Of a stretch of 64,000 nt of DNA, positions 30,300 through 41,405 are shown piece by piece. Source of the stretch: Girardinichthys multiradiatus (lineage: Eukaryota > Chordata > Actinopteri > Cyprinodontiformes > Goodeidae); assembly GCF_021462225.1 (NCBI RefSeq), contig NC_061816.1:13479390-13543389 (forward strand), in the 5' to 3' direction. Below the pieces are notes generated by a model. The model ran no database searches. It was given only the letters and a program-made list of their open reading frames with translations, and was not told the origin of the DNA. How positions within the stretch are numbered: position 1 is the first letter of the stretch; every line of letters starts with the position of its first letter. Made by a program: the position numbers and the translations under genes.

Positions 30300-31000
30300 A
30301 CAGTTTCTAAGAAAATTTGAATATTACACAAAGGTAACTAAAAACAAAATGACTACATAAATTTTATGTTATGGACTTTATATCCATGGGGAAGACTGCT
30401 GATGTGACATTTGACCAGAAGATAGGCACCCACTAAGCATATTAGTGGAAAGTTGAATGGAAGGAAAAAGTGTGGTAGAAACATGTAGACAAGCAACAGG
30501 GACCATTACACCCTCGAGATGATCATGAAGCAAATTCCATTTAATAGTAACAAGTCATATCATCTTTTAGACAATGTGACACCTGCCCAAATTGCCAAAA
30601 AGTATTAGTACTGACTGTGGGATTACTGTACTTGGTAGGCCAGTAACATCAGTTGACATAACACTATACAGAAACTGGAGTACCATCAAGAGGAAGAGAG
30701 ATGCCAGAGGCAATAATGCAGATGATCTTAAGATTCTTAAAGCAAGCTGGGGTTCCTTAACACCTCAGCAAAGCAACAGACCGATCTCTTTCATGCCTAT
30801 TCGCACCGACAGTAATTGAAAGGAGACCCCTACCAAGTGTTGATTTTTACATATACTGTACAGAACATGGACATACATATATATTAAACATGTTTATTTA
30901 TGCATGTATTTTTTGATCTTATGTATTATTCAAATATATTGGTAACCTTGATTTTGGGCTGTAATTACCTTTAAGACAAAAATTTACTGAAATAAATGCC
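30300..31000 (+). mobile_element. Tc1/mariner remnant with transposase end
   Basis: Plus-strand phrases follow the order of a Tc1 transposase gene: ATGGGGAAGACTGCTGATG (about 30389), AGGAAAAAGTGTGGTAG (30462), and at 30592-30819 a frame ending RDARGNNADDLKILKASWGS and LTPQQSNRPISFMPI. The last part matches the C terminus of group 3 (RDSRPNTLDELKAAIEASW, RPQQCHRLIASMP). The central catalytic region is mostly deleted. Flanks resemble inverted-repeat remnants (TTTCTAAGAAAATTTG at 30304). Confidence 0.75.
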
Positions 31001-31939
31001 AATCACCCGATGTGTATTTTTACTTTGATTCATGCCAGCTGTGTGAATTCCCTGCTGGACGGTACTTTCTGTTCAGCTTTCCTGTTTGAGTCGAGGCTTT
31101 GTAATTGATTCACAACATGGTACCAAAACGCACTGTTGTGAGAGACTGGATGTTTCAAGGACATTTTTTGCTTTCAGAGTTTTATAGCTTCCATCTAAGT
31201 TTTAGTTCATGGTTAGGGTGAGGGGACTCGAAGTCCTTGAAATTCTCTTTAAACGTTTTCTTATACAAATGTCACTGAGAAATGTTCCTGCTCAATTTCG
31301 CCTTTTGTCTCCTCTCAGAAGTTAAAGGCACAAAGAATTCAAACTCAAAATCTGCCAGAAATTGATCCCTGGCTTCAGCAAAGTCAGCTGCTCTCTTACA
31401 TACTGCTGCACAGCATGTCTGTCTGTCACCGCTGCGCATAGAAGTAATTATTGTGTTTGAGATTTTGTATTTCTCTGGCACCTTGAGTTTCCCATTAATG
31501 TTTATCATTAATTAGGAATTCGGCACAATGTTAAGCTCCATCAGCATCCCAGTGAGGGCTAAACCAGCTGGGCTTTTCTGTGTGAAAATTGCACAGATCT
31601 CTTGAATTGTTCTCATAACAAGTGTCAAACTAACGGTGTGTTTAGGATGTGCTTGAACAAGTGTCAGTGTGCCTTTAGCTGTTCCAAACTGGAGCTTGTC
31701 ACATGATGAGTTTTGCAATGTGAGAGACATCAACTTTTATTCAAACTGTAAAACTGTTGTTAAAGATTATTTTTTTCCAAGGTGACACAGTTCTCTTCTC
31801 AAAGCTTTTGTTTCTAGTATTCACTAGTTTTGTTTTTGTTTTTTTTAGCTTTTTCACAGTGTAGTGCACAATTGTAAAGTTGAAGAAAAATTATGAATCA
31901 TTTCCAAAGGGATTTTCAAATAAATTCAATGTTTACAGT
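31001..31939. other. Intergenic DNA with an unassigned minus-strand frame
   Basis: On the minus strand, 31733-31272 is open in one frame for about 150 codons apart from TAA at 31512-31514. The translation (QTCCAAVCKRAADFAEARDQ and others) matches nothing I recognise, and I see no consensus splice sites. It may be chance. Confidence 0.3.
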
Positions 31940-32225
31940 GTAACATATTTGCCCATTCATTTTAGGTATATAGCTCAAACTCAGTCAGATTGTATGGAGA
32001 GCGTTTGTAAACATTAAGTTTAAGTCACACATTTTCAATTGAATTTAAGCCTGCACCCTGGGCCATTCTTTAATATGAAAATACTTCAAACTGTACGTTT
32101 AGTGTTATTACCTTCCCGAAAGGTGAAACTCTGCCCCAGTCCTAAAATGCATCTCTACTGAATGATTCTTCTACCGCCATGCTTCACAGCGAGGTTTGAA
32201 CATCAACAACAATGTAGTTGAAGTT
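31940..32225 (-). mobile_element. Tc1 group 5 remnant, minus orientation
   Basis: On the minus strand this follows the C-terminal half of a fish Tc1 transposase gene backwards: CCATGCTTCACAGCG, GGTGAAACTCTGCCCCAGTC, GGGCCATTCTTTAATATG, CAATTGAATTTAAGCC and CTCAGTCAGATTGTATGG as seen on the plus strand. It is degraded and has no ends. It lies next to an oppositely oriented group 5 copy. Confidence 0.65.
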
Positions 32226-32845
32226 GTTTGAATACTTTGTGTCTTACAAAAGTAGTTATATTGTGGAACATGTTTTGTAACACAGCAACCACAAACTTAA
32301 ATGTACTTTATTAGAATTGTATGTGATAAACCCATGCATAAAAGTGCAACATTGTAGACACAAAAAGATGCATGATTTTCAACTTGTTTTACACATAAAA
32401 TTTGTGTAGCATGCTGTTGTACTCCGATACTCCTAAATAAAATCCAGTGCAATCAACTGCCTTCAGAAGCCGAAAGTATCTGGCTGTTATGTGAGCGCCT
32501 CAGAGGTTTGTTCATCATAAACACCAACAAATACCTAAAGCAGATCAGGGAGAAAGTTGTGGAGACATAAAAAAAAAAAAAAAAAAAAAGTAGTATATAA
32601 AATTAAATCCCAAGCTTTGGACATTACATAGAGCAATGTTCAATCATCATATGGCAAAAATAAAAATCTACCCAGACATGGCCATCAACCTACAATGACA
32701 CACCAGGCAAAGTGAGGGGCTGAACAGTGAGAGCATTAATCAAAAAAAGCAAGAGACCAAATATGTTTGTGGCAGCATCATTCTTGTAGGAGGGTTTTTC
32801 CTTTGCTCAGATGAGGGAGGTGGTCAGGGACGATGGAAGGAACTA

Positions 32846-34097
32846 CAGGGGTTGGACAACACCTGTCATTTTAGTGTGGGAGTTTTCATGGCTAAATTGG
32901 ACCAGCCTGGTAGCCAGTCTTCATTGATTGCACATTGCAGCAGTAAGAGAAGAGTGTGAAGGTTCAATTAGCAGGGTAAGAGCACAGTTTTGCTCAAAAT
33001 ATTGAAATGCACACAACATTATGGGTGACATAACACAGTTCAAGAGGACAAATTGTTGGTGCACGTCTTGCTGGCACATCTGTGACCAAGACAGCAAGTC
33101 TTTGTGATGTATCAAGAGCCACGGTATCCAGGGTAATGTCAGCAATACCACCAAGAAGGACGAACCACATCCAACAGGATTAACTGTGAACGCAAGAGGA
33201 AGCTGTCTGAAAGGGATGTTCGGGTGCTAACCCAGATTGTATCCAAAAAACATAAAACCACGGCTGCCCAAATCACGGCAGAATTAAATGTGCACCTCAA
33301 CTCTCCTTTTTCCACCAGAACTGTCCGTCGGGAGCTCCACAGGGTCAATATACACGGCCGGGCTTCTATAGCCAAACCTTTGGTCACTCATGCCAATGCC
33401 AAACATCGGTTTCAATGGTGCAAGGTGTGCAAATCTTGGGTTGTGGACAATGTGAAACATGTATTGTTCTCTGATGAGTCCACCTTTACTGTTTCCCCCA
33501 CATCCGGGAGGGTTACGGTATGGAGAAGCCCAAAGAAGCGTACCACCCAGACTGTTGCATGCCAAGAGTGAAGCATGGGGGTGGATCAGTGATGGTTTGG
33601 GCTGACATATCATGGCATTCCCTTGGCCCAATACTTGTGCTAGATGGGCGCGTCACTGTCAAGGACTACCGAACCATTCTTGAGGACCATGTGCATCCAA
33701 TGGTTCAAACATTGTATCCTGAGGGCGGTGCTGTGTATCAGGATGACAATGCACCAATACACACACCAAGACTGGTGAAAGATTGGTTTGATGAACATGA
33801 AAGTGAAGTTGAACATCTTCCATGGCCTGCACAGTCACCAGATGTAAATATTATTCAGCCACTTTGGGGTGTTTTGGAGGAGCGAGTCAGGAAACGTTTT
33901 CCTCCACCAGTATCACGTAGTGACCTGGCAACTATCCTGCAAGAAGAATGGCTTAAAATCCCTCTGACCACTGTGCAGGACTTGTATATGTCATTCCCAA
34001 GACAAATTGATGCTGTATTTGCCGCAAAAGGAGGCCCTACACCATACTAATAAATTATTGCTGTTTATTAGGTGTCTGTTTCATTGTCCAACCCTTG
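32846..34097 (+). mobile_element. Tc1 group 2, uninterrupted copy
   Basis: TA flanks both ends (32844-32845, 34098-34099). It starts CAGGGGTTGGACAA and ends TTGTCCAACCCTTG, though 13 bases are missing from the left arm (GGACAA runs straight into CACCTGTCATT). Length is 1252 bp. It inserted into an older group 5 Tc1. It carries a plus-strand transposase gene with frame breaks. Confidence 0.93.
33021..34050 (+). pseudogene. Tc1 group 2 transposase, frameshifted, E to Q
   Basis: The ATG at 33021 gives MGDITQFK before a small deletion breaks the frame. 33224-33571 then reads IVSKKHKTTAAQITAELNVH and VLFSDESTF (first Asp). One missing base near 33529 (CCCAAAG versus CCCCAAAG in sister copies) moves the rest into the frame 33520-34050: MPRVKHGGGSVMVWAD, YQDDNAPIHT (second Asp) and VNIIQPLWG. 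In the last motif the catalytic Glu of LNIIEPLWG is Gln. The normal C terminus AAKGGPTPY and stop are present. Frameshifts and loss of the metal-binding Glu make it inactive. Confidence 0.9.
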
Positions 34098-34362
34098 TAG
34101 ATGTATGGTAACAGAAGTTGCAAAAAACTTGAGGCAGAGGTTCACCTCCCAGCTTGACAATGATCCTAAACATACAACCAGATATGCAGTGGAATGATTT
34201 AGGTCAAAGCATATCTATGTGTTAGAATGACCCAGTCCAAGTCCAGACCTAAATCCAATTCCATCTAATCTAAAGCTACATACTCCAAAATAATTGCAAC
34301 TGTAATCACAGTAAAAGGTGGTTAAACAAAATTTTGGTTTAGGGTCTGAAAATGCACGCTAC

Positions 34363-34720
34363 AATTCAGAATGAACTTTATCGTCCAAGTTTGTGGGCAC
34401 AAACGAGGAATTTAACTTTGGTTTCCATCACTCACATTTATTATCAACATCAGTTCAAACAACAACCACAATGTGCAAAAACAAATGCCTAAGGGCAAGG
34501 AATACTATGTACAAGTGTGCATGTTTTTTGTTCTTCTATGTGTATATAAGATGGAAGGTTGTGATAGTGCAACTGTGCTTATTTGTTTCCAGCAGAGTAG
34601 CTGACTACACTGGCTATGAGTTGTTCATTCTGTTCAACAGAGAGACGGCCCATATAATTTTACTCGTAAAAATGTATGAAAACTTTTCTTCCTCTGCCTC
34701 TTTGTGTGGGACTATTGCAT
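34363..34720 (-). repeat. Possible LINE 3' end, unclassified
   Basis: On the minus strand the fragment ends GATAAAGTTCATTCTGA, like the AATAAA...GATTCTGA tails of CR1/L2-type fish LINEs (compare 51974). The upstream GGGCACAAACGAGGAATTT phrase (plus strand) is familiar from fish repeats. No reverse transcriptase is present. Confidence 0.35.
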
Positions 34721-34939
34721 AAAGTTCCAATACATTAAAGTAGGATGTGATATGGCAAATTTAGATAGTGTAAAGTAAATTTGTATTTTCTTTTTTTTTT
34801 TATATACAAGGCCTATTGGGACAAAAAAATATGAACCATTTATATGTTCTCAAGTTTATTCAATTTTTCTTCAGCTACATTTACTAAGGTCAGTTCCCCT
34901 GCTCCAACTTGTTCTTGTGAATTATTAATATAAAAGCAC

Positions 34940-35590
34940 ATTTATTATTTTACACTGTAACCTTGAGATGAGTAAGAGGAATACTCAGACAAAAAACATA
35001 TTACCTGTGTTGGTACCCAGCCATGGATTTCAACAATAAACTCTGGTACAGACTTTCCTGAACTTTCAAAATAAATTGCATTTAACTGACTTCCAGCAAC
35101 TGAGGAAAGGGGGGGTAGCAGCAGACTTCCCATGATACCACTGTCTGAATAAGAGCACCCCCTCTCCAACAAGCCGATCTCTTCCACACGGCCTTCAAGA
35201 GGGACCGGATAGGGGAGACAAGAGCGCTGATGTCTCTTTGCTGGCAATCAGACATAAACTCTTCAACTGGATCCAAGGATGTCATACAATCATTGATCAT
35301 ATGCAAAGTTAAGTACGAATGAAATACTGTCTGTGTAACCGGTATTTTCATTCATGAATGCGGAAATTAAGGTGTAAGAGTTGCTTACTTTCTCTATGAG
35401 GCCAGCAGAAGCAAACTGTGCCAGAGAAGTTTCCTACAGAAACAGTCTCTATGAAGCCGAGCGGAGCGGTCTCCCAGTCTGGAAGGAAGACAGCAGAGAC
35501 CCAATCACCGTGGTTACAGTAACGTGCAGTGTGGTTGGCGGACAGAATGGGCCTTCTTTTATCCACAGCTACGGAGGTTAGCTGTAGCTA
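34940..35590 (-). other. Candidate exon pair, identity unknown
   Basis: On the minus strand, 35005-35099 is bounded by a strong pyrimidine-rich acceptor (CCCCCCCTTTCCTCAG) and the donor ACACAG|GTAATA, and encodes YFESSGKSVPEFIVEIHGW. Upstream, 35389-35580 is an unusually G+C-rich block ending AGAAA|GTAAGC and could be a first exon. No protein match comes to mind and phase continuity between the two is not proven. It could be part of a host gene spread beyond the window, or chance. Confidence 0.25.
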
Positions 35591-35796
35591 ACCGTTTAAA
35601 GACTGTGGATGTTTCTTCAAACTTCTCTGCCTTGGACAACTTTCTTCACCACTGTTCATGAGGTTAAGTGTTTGGGCAGAATAACATAGAAGTGATTTAG
35701 ATTGAAATGATCAAAACATTTTTCATTTTATGAAGTTTGGTTTTGTTTGTGTTGAACTCGGCTATCTTGGTGCTAGCAGAATATCTGCAGCACACA

Positions 35797-36818
35797 TGTT
35801 CAGGTTGTGTTCTTTGTATGTTTTTAAAGTTAAGACACACTTTATTAAAGGGTGATTTTAAACAGAAGATTGATCATAACGCGCCATCCGCGTTTATGCA
35901 TTTTAACCCTTTTATTTATTATTATTTTTAAAGGTGTGTTTTGATTCTAGTGCTAAGCTATAAGCCTCCTTTGTTAGCTTAACTACTAACAGCTAAGGAC
36001 ATGTGCTTGCTGCTAAATAATATTTACCCAGAAAGGTTTAGTTTGCAATCCAGTAAATAATGTGTCCCTAACATAATTTTACTAAATTTGATAACTAAGT
36101 AAACAGCATTAAGCCCCATTTCTCCAGAAAGATGTGGCTCTTTTCAAAATATTCCCTTAATAATATTTCTTGAAATATTATTTCAATAAATAAAGGCAGC
36201 TAATGAGACACCATTGAGAAATGGTCATCCAGAAGGTTGGTTTTATTCAGCAGATCATTCTTAAAACATTATTTTATTAAAATAATATTTGATCTGATCT
36301 TGCATTGTGAATGGTTGTCTAAACATTTGCTGATTATTGCTTAAGTGAGTTCCGAGACTAACTTAACTTAACTTCCAGATTCTTCAAGATAATCCTTGGT
36401 TCTCAAACATAAATAACATTGCATGGTAATGTTGCATCACACTTTTTGGTCATGATTTCCAATCATTAATCAACTTGTTGTACATAGCCTATTAGTCTTC
36501 CCTATTCTTCAATTCTGCTTGGTAGTTAGTTGGATTGTTTTAGCATAGTAAAGAGTTTGTTGACTGAAATATGTTTGACTTTGAGTTGACTTATTGTTAT
36601 TAATAAATTCTTGTATTTTAAGAAATTGTGTGAATTCATTCAGTTTTGCTATTCAGTAATGTCAGAGCTCATCTCACACCTTTCTATTTTGTCCTAATAC
36701 CATCGCGTTACTGGACTGGAATTCACAGGACAACCCTTAACAGACCGAAATATTATTTGATAAAATATTAAAATATTAATATTAAATATTAAATAATATT
36801 CTCAGATTCATAATCCAA
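35797..36818 (+). mobile_element. 1.02-kb solo LTR, second L1k copy
   Basis: It is colinear with the LTR at 19565-20626, sharing CATAACGCGC, CATTAAGCCCCATTTCTCC, AGGTTGGTTTTATTCAGCAG, TTAATAAATTCTTGTATTTT and CTAATACCATCGC. It begins TGTTCAGG and ends near TCCAAACA. The flanks ACACA (35792-35796) and ACACC just after the end are a near-match 5-bp duplication. Small indels separate the two copies. No internal genes. Confidence 0.72.
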
Positions 36819-36821
36819 ACA

Positions 36822-37700
36822 CCTGCTGTTTGTTTTGTTCACAACACTCATCAGCATTATAGGGCTGCGGAAATCAATGACAGGAATGCACGTCTTTTAA
36901 TCTTGTAGATAACTCCTGGAAAAGATATATTAAAACGCTCCAAATTCTTTTCAATAACCATTTGCTTAATTGGTAAAGTGCCACTTGTCCCTTTCAACTA
37001 AACAGCTTTAGCTGATACGTTTGGTGTAATTGTGGCTCAGATCTTCCATACAACGTGATCAGAGATGATAATCGTTATAAATGGTGGCCTTGTACTTGTC
37101 TAACCAGATGAAATGATCTTTTCACCTTTCCTCTGGTCCACATTCCCTTTGCAAAGCACAAAGGTTCATCAGCTGTTTCCCTCTAGAAAAAACATCATGT
37201 TCATGGATGATTCAATTTAGGCACAAGGGCATAGAGATTGAAATTGCACTAACGACTGCACTGCCCAGGCAGAGATGCTGCTTTCAATAACCTGGGGTCT
37301 AAGCTGCCATGGCATTTGAGGGGGCAGAACAGGGAGGAAAAATGATGTGCTCAGTAATTTTACTGATATTAAGCAAAGTCATGAGTTGAGTCAGCTAAAT
37401 GGGCATTTGTCAGGATGACTATTTGTCTTTTTAAACTGATGTGATGAAGCTATTTCTTGACCGTGAATCCACTGCGATGTTTTTGCCGCGCTCAACAGCA
37501 ATCACAGCTGTCCTACATCACTGGATGTCTCAGCCTTGACGCACTTCACATAAGTGCCATTGCAGACTTTTCAGAGTAAAGGTAAAACAGTTTTGAATAG
37601 GGAGAAAATGTTTTATGTAAAATATTGCTTTTATTAATTTCACATTGCAGACATTCTTCTATTCACAGCTGTCTTAAAATTTCAACATAGCATTACAATG
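36822..37700. other. Intergenic DNA, nothing recognised
   Basis: No coding or repeat signal recognised; somewhat richer in G+C than most gaps here. Confidence 0.4.
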
Positions 37701-37702
37701 TA

Positions 37703-38966
37703 CAGGGATTGGACAATGAAACTGAAACACCTGGTTTTAGACCACAATCATTTATTAGTATGGTGTAGGGCCTCCTTTTGCGGCCAATACAGCATAAATT
37801 TGTCTTGGGAATTACATATACAAGTCCTGCACAGTGGACAGAAGGATTTTAAGCCATTCTTCTTGCAGGATAGTGGCCAGGTCACTATGTGATACTGGTG
37901 GAGGAAAACTGACTCGCTCCTCCAAAACACCCCAAAGTGGCTCAATAATATTTAGATCTGGTGACTGTGCAGGCCATGGGAGATGTTCAACTTCACTTTC
38001 ATGTTCATCAAACCAATCTTTCACCAGTCTTGGTGTGTGTATTGGTGCATTGTAACCCTGATACACAGCACCGCCTTCATGATACAATGTTTGAACCAGT
38101 GGATGCACATGGTCCTCAAGAATGGTTCGGTAGTCCTTGGCATTGACGCGCCCATCTAGCACAAGTATTGGGCCAAGGGAATGCCATGATACGGCAGCCC
38201 AAACCATCACTGATCCACCCCCATGCTTCACTCTGGGCATGCAACAGTCTGGGTGGTATGCTTCTTTGGGGCTTCTCTACAGTGTAACTCTCCCAGATGT
38301 GGGGAAAACAGTAAAGGTGGACTCATCAGAGAACAATACATGTTTCACATTGTCCACACCCCAAGATTTGCACTCCTTGCACCATTGAAACCAACATTTG
38401 GCATTGGCATGATTGACCAAAGGTTTGGCTATAGCAGCCCGGCCGTGTATATTGACCCTGTGGAGCTCCCGACAGACAGTTCTGGTGGAAACAGGAGAGT
38501 TGAGGTGCACATTTAATTCTGCCGTGATTTGGGCAGCCTTGGTTTTATGTTTTTTGGATACAATCGGGGTCAGCACCCGAACATCCCTTTCAGACAGATT
38601 CCTCTTGCGTCCACAATTAATCCTGTTGGATGTGGTTCGTCCTTCTTGGTGGTATGCTGACATTACCCTGGATACCGTGGCTATTGATACATCACAAAGT
38701 CTTGCTGACTTGGTCACAGATGCGCCAGCAAGATGTGCACCAACAATTTGTCCTCTTTTGAACTCTGGTATGTCACCCATAATGTTGTGTGCATTTCAAT
38801 ATTTTGAGCAAAATTGTACTCTTACCCTGCTAATTGAACCTTCACACTCTGCTCTTACTGGTGCAATGTGCAATCAATGAAGATTGGCTACCAAGCTGGT
38901 CCAATTTAGCCATGAAACCTCCCACACTGAAATGACAGGTGTTTCAGTTTCATTGTCCAACCCCTG
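37703..38966 (-). mobile_element. Tc1 group 2, inverted copy
   Basis: The left end CAGGGATTGGACAATG follows TA at 37701-37702. The right end CATTGTCCAACCCCTG stops at 38966, where the expected TA has become TT. Length is 1264 bp. The transposase gene is on the minus strand, with two stops. Confidence 0.93.
37755..38780 (-). pseudogene. Tc1 group 2 transposase, two stops, lost Asp
   Basis: From the ATG at 38780 the frame runs MGDIPEFKRGQIVGAHLAG, YHQEGRTTSNRINCG, ELHRVNIHGRAAIAKPL and VLFSDESTF (first Asp) to GRVTL, where TAG at 38277-38279 replaces the Trp of VTVWRSP. The same frame continues MPRVKHGGGSVMVWAA to YQGYNAPIHT, where the second catalytic Asp (YQDDNAP in sisters) has become Tyr. 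LNIIEPLWG keeps Glu. Two residues are missing at ERVSFPPP. A TCA-to-TAA change stops it after QDLYM, before the usual AAKGGPTPY. Confidence 0.9.
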
Positions 38967-38969
38967 TTG

Positions 38970-39105
38970 CTGAGATCTGGACTTTGTCTCGGCCATTACA
39001 ACTCTTGAATTCATTTTCCTTCAGTTTTTCTAAAGTAAATTTGTGTCTGTGTTTAGGATAATTTTCAAGAATTATTTGGTATGAGGAGTATGTATTTCTG
39101 AAGAA
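38970..39105 (-). mobile_element. Short DNA-transposon remnant
   Basis: Plus-strand phrases GAGATCTGGACTTTGTCTC, GGCCATTACAACTC and TTTTCCTTCAGTTTTTCTA resemble the antisense of a fish Tc1/mariner transposase around its catalytic C-terminal half. It is too short and decayed for certainty. Confidence 0.4.
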
Positions 39106-39629
39106 CTAAAATTTTCTGATTTGAATAAGTCTTGTTTAAAGCAGATTTGGCCCCATTCCCAGTCACTATATAAGATAGGCCTTTTTATCATGAACTACTT
39201 AAAACAAATATCAAATAGGCTAAGCCCATGGAAGCAACTTAATGCTATAGGGCATTTCGATGTGCTGAAGTTCAAACTTGGCATCAGAATGAGGAAGAAA
39301 GGGGGTTTTAAGTGTCATGAAATTATCACAGAATCCTAAACCTGAAGTCAAATTCAGTCTGAGTCAGAGTATTTAAAATTGCAGTCAGACTTAAGTATAT
39401 AGCTGAAGGTGCAAACAGTTTGGGTATTGTCCCAAGTAAAGCAGTTAGCCAGTTTAAATAATAAATATCTGATATATTTGGAAAGTACATGCGAAAATAG
39501 ATTTCCCTTTTTGCCATGGAGTTCCACAAAGTTTTGGGCTCAGACCAAAGGTTTTTACCTGGTCACTTACTCTTGATGTTATCAATTCGGCATATGACAC
39601 TAATTACTGATACTAGACATGTCCTAATA

Positions 39630-41236
39630 CAGTGCCTTGCGAAAGTATTCGGCCCCCTTGAACTTTTCAACCTCTTGCCACATTTCAGGCTTCAAACATA
39701 AAGATATAAAATTCAAATGTTTTGTGCAGAATCAACAAGTGGGAAACAATCGTGAAGTGGAATGAAATTTATTGGATGTGTCAAACATTTTTAACAAAAA
39801 CAAAACTGAAAAGTGGGGCGTGCAATATTATTCGGCCCCTTTACTTTCAGTGCAGCAAACTCACTCCAGAAGTTCAGTGACAATCTCTGAATGATCCAAT
39901 GTTGTCCCAAATGATTGATGATGATAAATAGAATCCACCTGTGTATAATCAAGTCTCCGTATAAATGCACCTGCTCTGTGATAATCTCAGGGTTCTGTTC
40001 AAAGCGCAGAGAGCATCATGAAGACGAAGGAACACACCAGGCAGGTCCGAGATACTGTTGTGGAGAAGTTTAAAGTCGGATTTGGATACAAAAAACATTT
40101 CCCAAGCTTTAAACATCCCAAGGAGCACTGTGCAAGCAATCATATTGAAATGGAAGGAGTATCAGACCACTGCAAATCTACCAAGACCCGGCCGTCCCTC
40201 TAAACTTTCATCTTGAACAAGGAGAAGACTGATCAGAGATTTAGCCAAGAGTCCCATGATCACTCTGGATGAACTGCAGAGATCTACTGCCGAGGTGGGA
40301 GAGTCTGTCCATAGGACAACAATCAGTCGTACACTGCACAAATCTGGCCTTTATGGAAGAGTGGCAAGAAGATATCCATAAAAAGTATTGTTTAAAGTTT
40401 GCCACAAGCCACCTGAGAGACACACCAAACATGTGGAAGAAGGTGCTCTGGTCAGATGAAAGCAAAATCGAACTGTTTGGCCACAATGCAAAACGATATG
40501 TTTGGCGTAAAAGCAATACAGCTCATCACCCTGAACACACCATCCCCATTGTCAAACATGGTGTGGCAGCATCATGGTTTGGGCCTGCTTTTCGTCAGCG
40601 GGGACAGGGAAGATGGTCAAAATTGATGGGAAGATGGATGGGGCCAAATACAGGACCATTCTGGAAGAAAACCTGTTGGAGTCTGCAAGAGACCTGAGAC
40701 TGGGACAGAGATTTATCTTCCAACAAGACAATGATCCAAAACATAAAGCCAAATCTACAATGGAATGGTTCACAAATAAACATATCCAGGTGTTGAAATG
40801 GCCAAGTCAAAGTCCAGACCTGAATCCACTCGAGAATCTGTGGAAGAGCTGAAGACTGCTGTTAACGAACGCTCTCCATCCAACCTCACTGAGCTTGAGC
40901 TGTTTTGCAAGGAAGAATGGGCAAGAACTTCAGTCTCTCGATGTGCAAAACTGATAGAGACAAACCCCAAGCGACTTGCAGCTGTAATTGCAGCAAAAGG
41001 CTGGCGCTACAAAATATTAACGCAAGGGGGCCGAATAATATTGCACGCCCCACTTTTCAGTTTTTTATTTGTTAAAGTTTGACACATCCAATAAATTTAA
41101 TTCCACTTCACGATTGTGTCCCACTTGTTGTTGATTCTTCACAAAAAATTAGAATTTCATATCTTCATGTTTGAAGCTTGAAATGTGGCAAGAGTTTGAA
41201 ATGTTCAAGGGGACCGAATACTTTTGCAAGGCACTG
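39630..41236 (+). mobile_element. Tc1 group 1, full-length copy
   Basis: TA flanks at 39628-39629 and 41237-41238. Ends CAGTGCCTTGCGAAAG and the complement of CAGTGCCTTGCAAAAG bracket arms of about 200 bp (shared GAACTTTTCAACCTCTTG, GTGGAATGAAATTTATTGG and GGGGCGTGCAATATTATTC). Length 1607 bp. The transposase gene on the plus strand is frameshifted. The copy at 6529-7506 is an internal-deletion derivative of the same family. Confidence 0.94.
40018..41082 (+). pseudogene. Tc1 group 1 transposase, frameshifted
   Basis: An ATG at 40018 gives [18 protein letters not shown], the helix-turn-helix start, which soon frameshifts. RTTISRTLHKSGLYGRVAR lies in one frame. FATSHLRDTPNMWKKVLW then SDESKIELFG (first Asp) lies in another (inside 40269-40560). 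A third block, 40574-40852, reads [30 protein letters not shown] (second Asp) and [13 protein letters not shown] (Glu). A further shift leads to ERSPSNLTELELFCKEEWA and AAVIAAKGWRYK (to 41082). The catalytic codons all survive but in different frames, so the gene is dead through several indels. Confidence 0.88.
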
Positions 41237-41405
41237 TAAAAATGAAAAGTTATGTAATTGGTATTGTATGGGAAGTTGACAACATCCAGAGCAGAAGACA
41301 AGCTAAAAAGTATTGGAATGAACAAAAACCATGTTGGTCCTACTATACTAAAGGAATTACATGGTATATTATTAGAATTCTCTAATATTATGTTAAAAAA
41401 AATCT

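Larger units (their letters stand above)
32240..34362 (+). mobile_element. Tc1 group 5 remnant hosting a group 2 Tc1
   Basis: The left part (32240-32843) has an end-like GTGTCTTACAAAAGTAG, a repeat arm (AACCACAAACTTAAATGTA), CAGATCAGGGAGAAAGTTG (5' transposase region), AATCCCAAGCTTTGGACAT and CTACCCAGACATGGCC. The right part (34098-34345) continues GGCAGAGGTTCACCTCCC, TTGACAATGATCCTAAACA, ATGACCCAGTCCAAGTCC and AATCACAGTAAAAGGTGG. The two halves are colinear with one Tc1 transposase gene, split by the group 2 element at 32846-34097. An A run of about 20 lies at 32570-32590. It is heavily decayed. Confidence 0.78.

Noticed and set aside
32570..32590. A run as a LINE poly(A) tail
   Set aside because: It lies inside a colinear Tc1 group 5 sequence, so it is an internal expansion rather than an insertion end.
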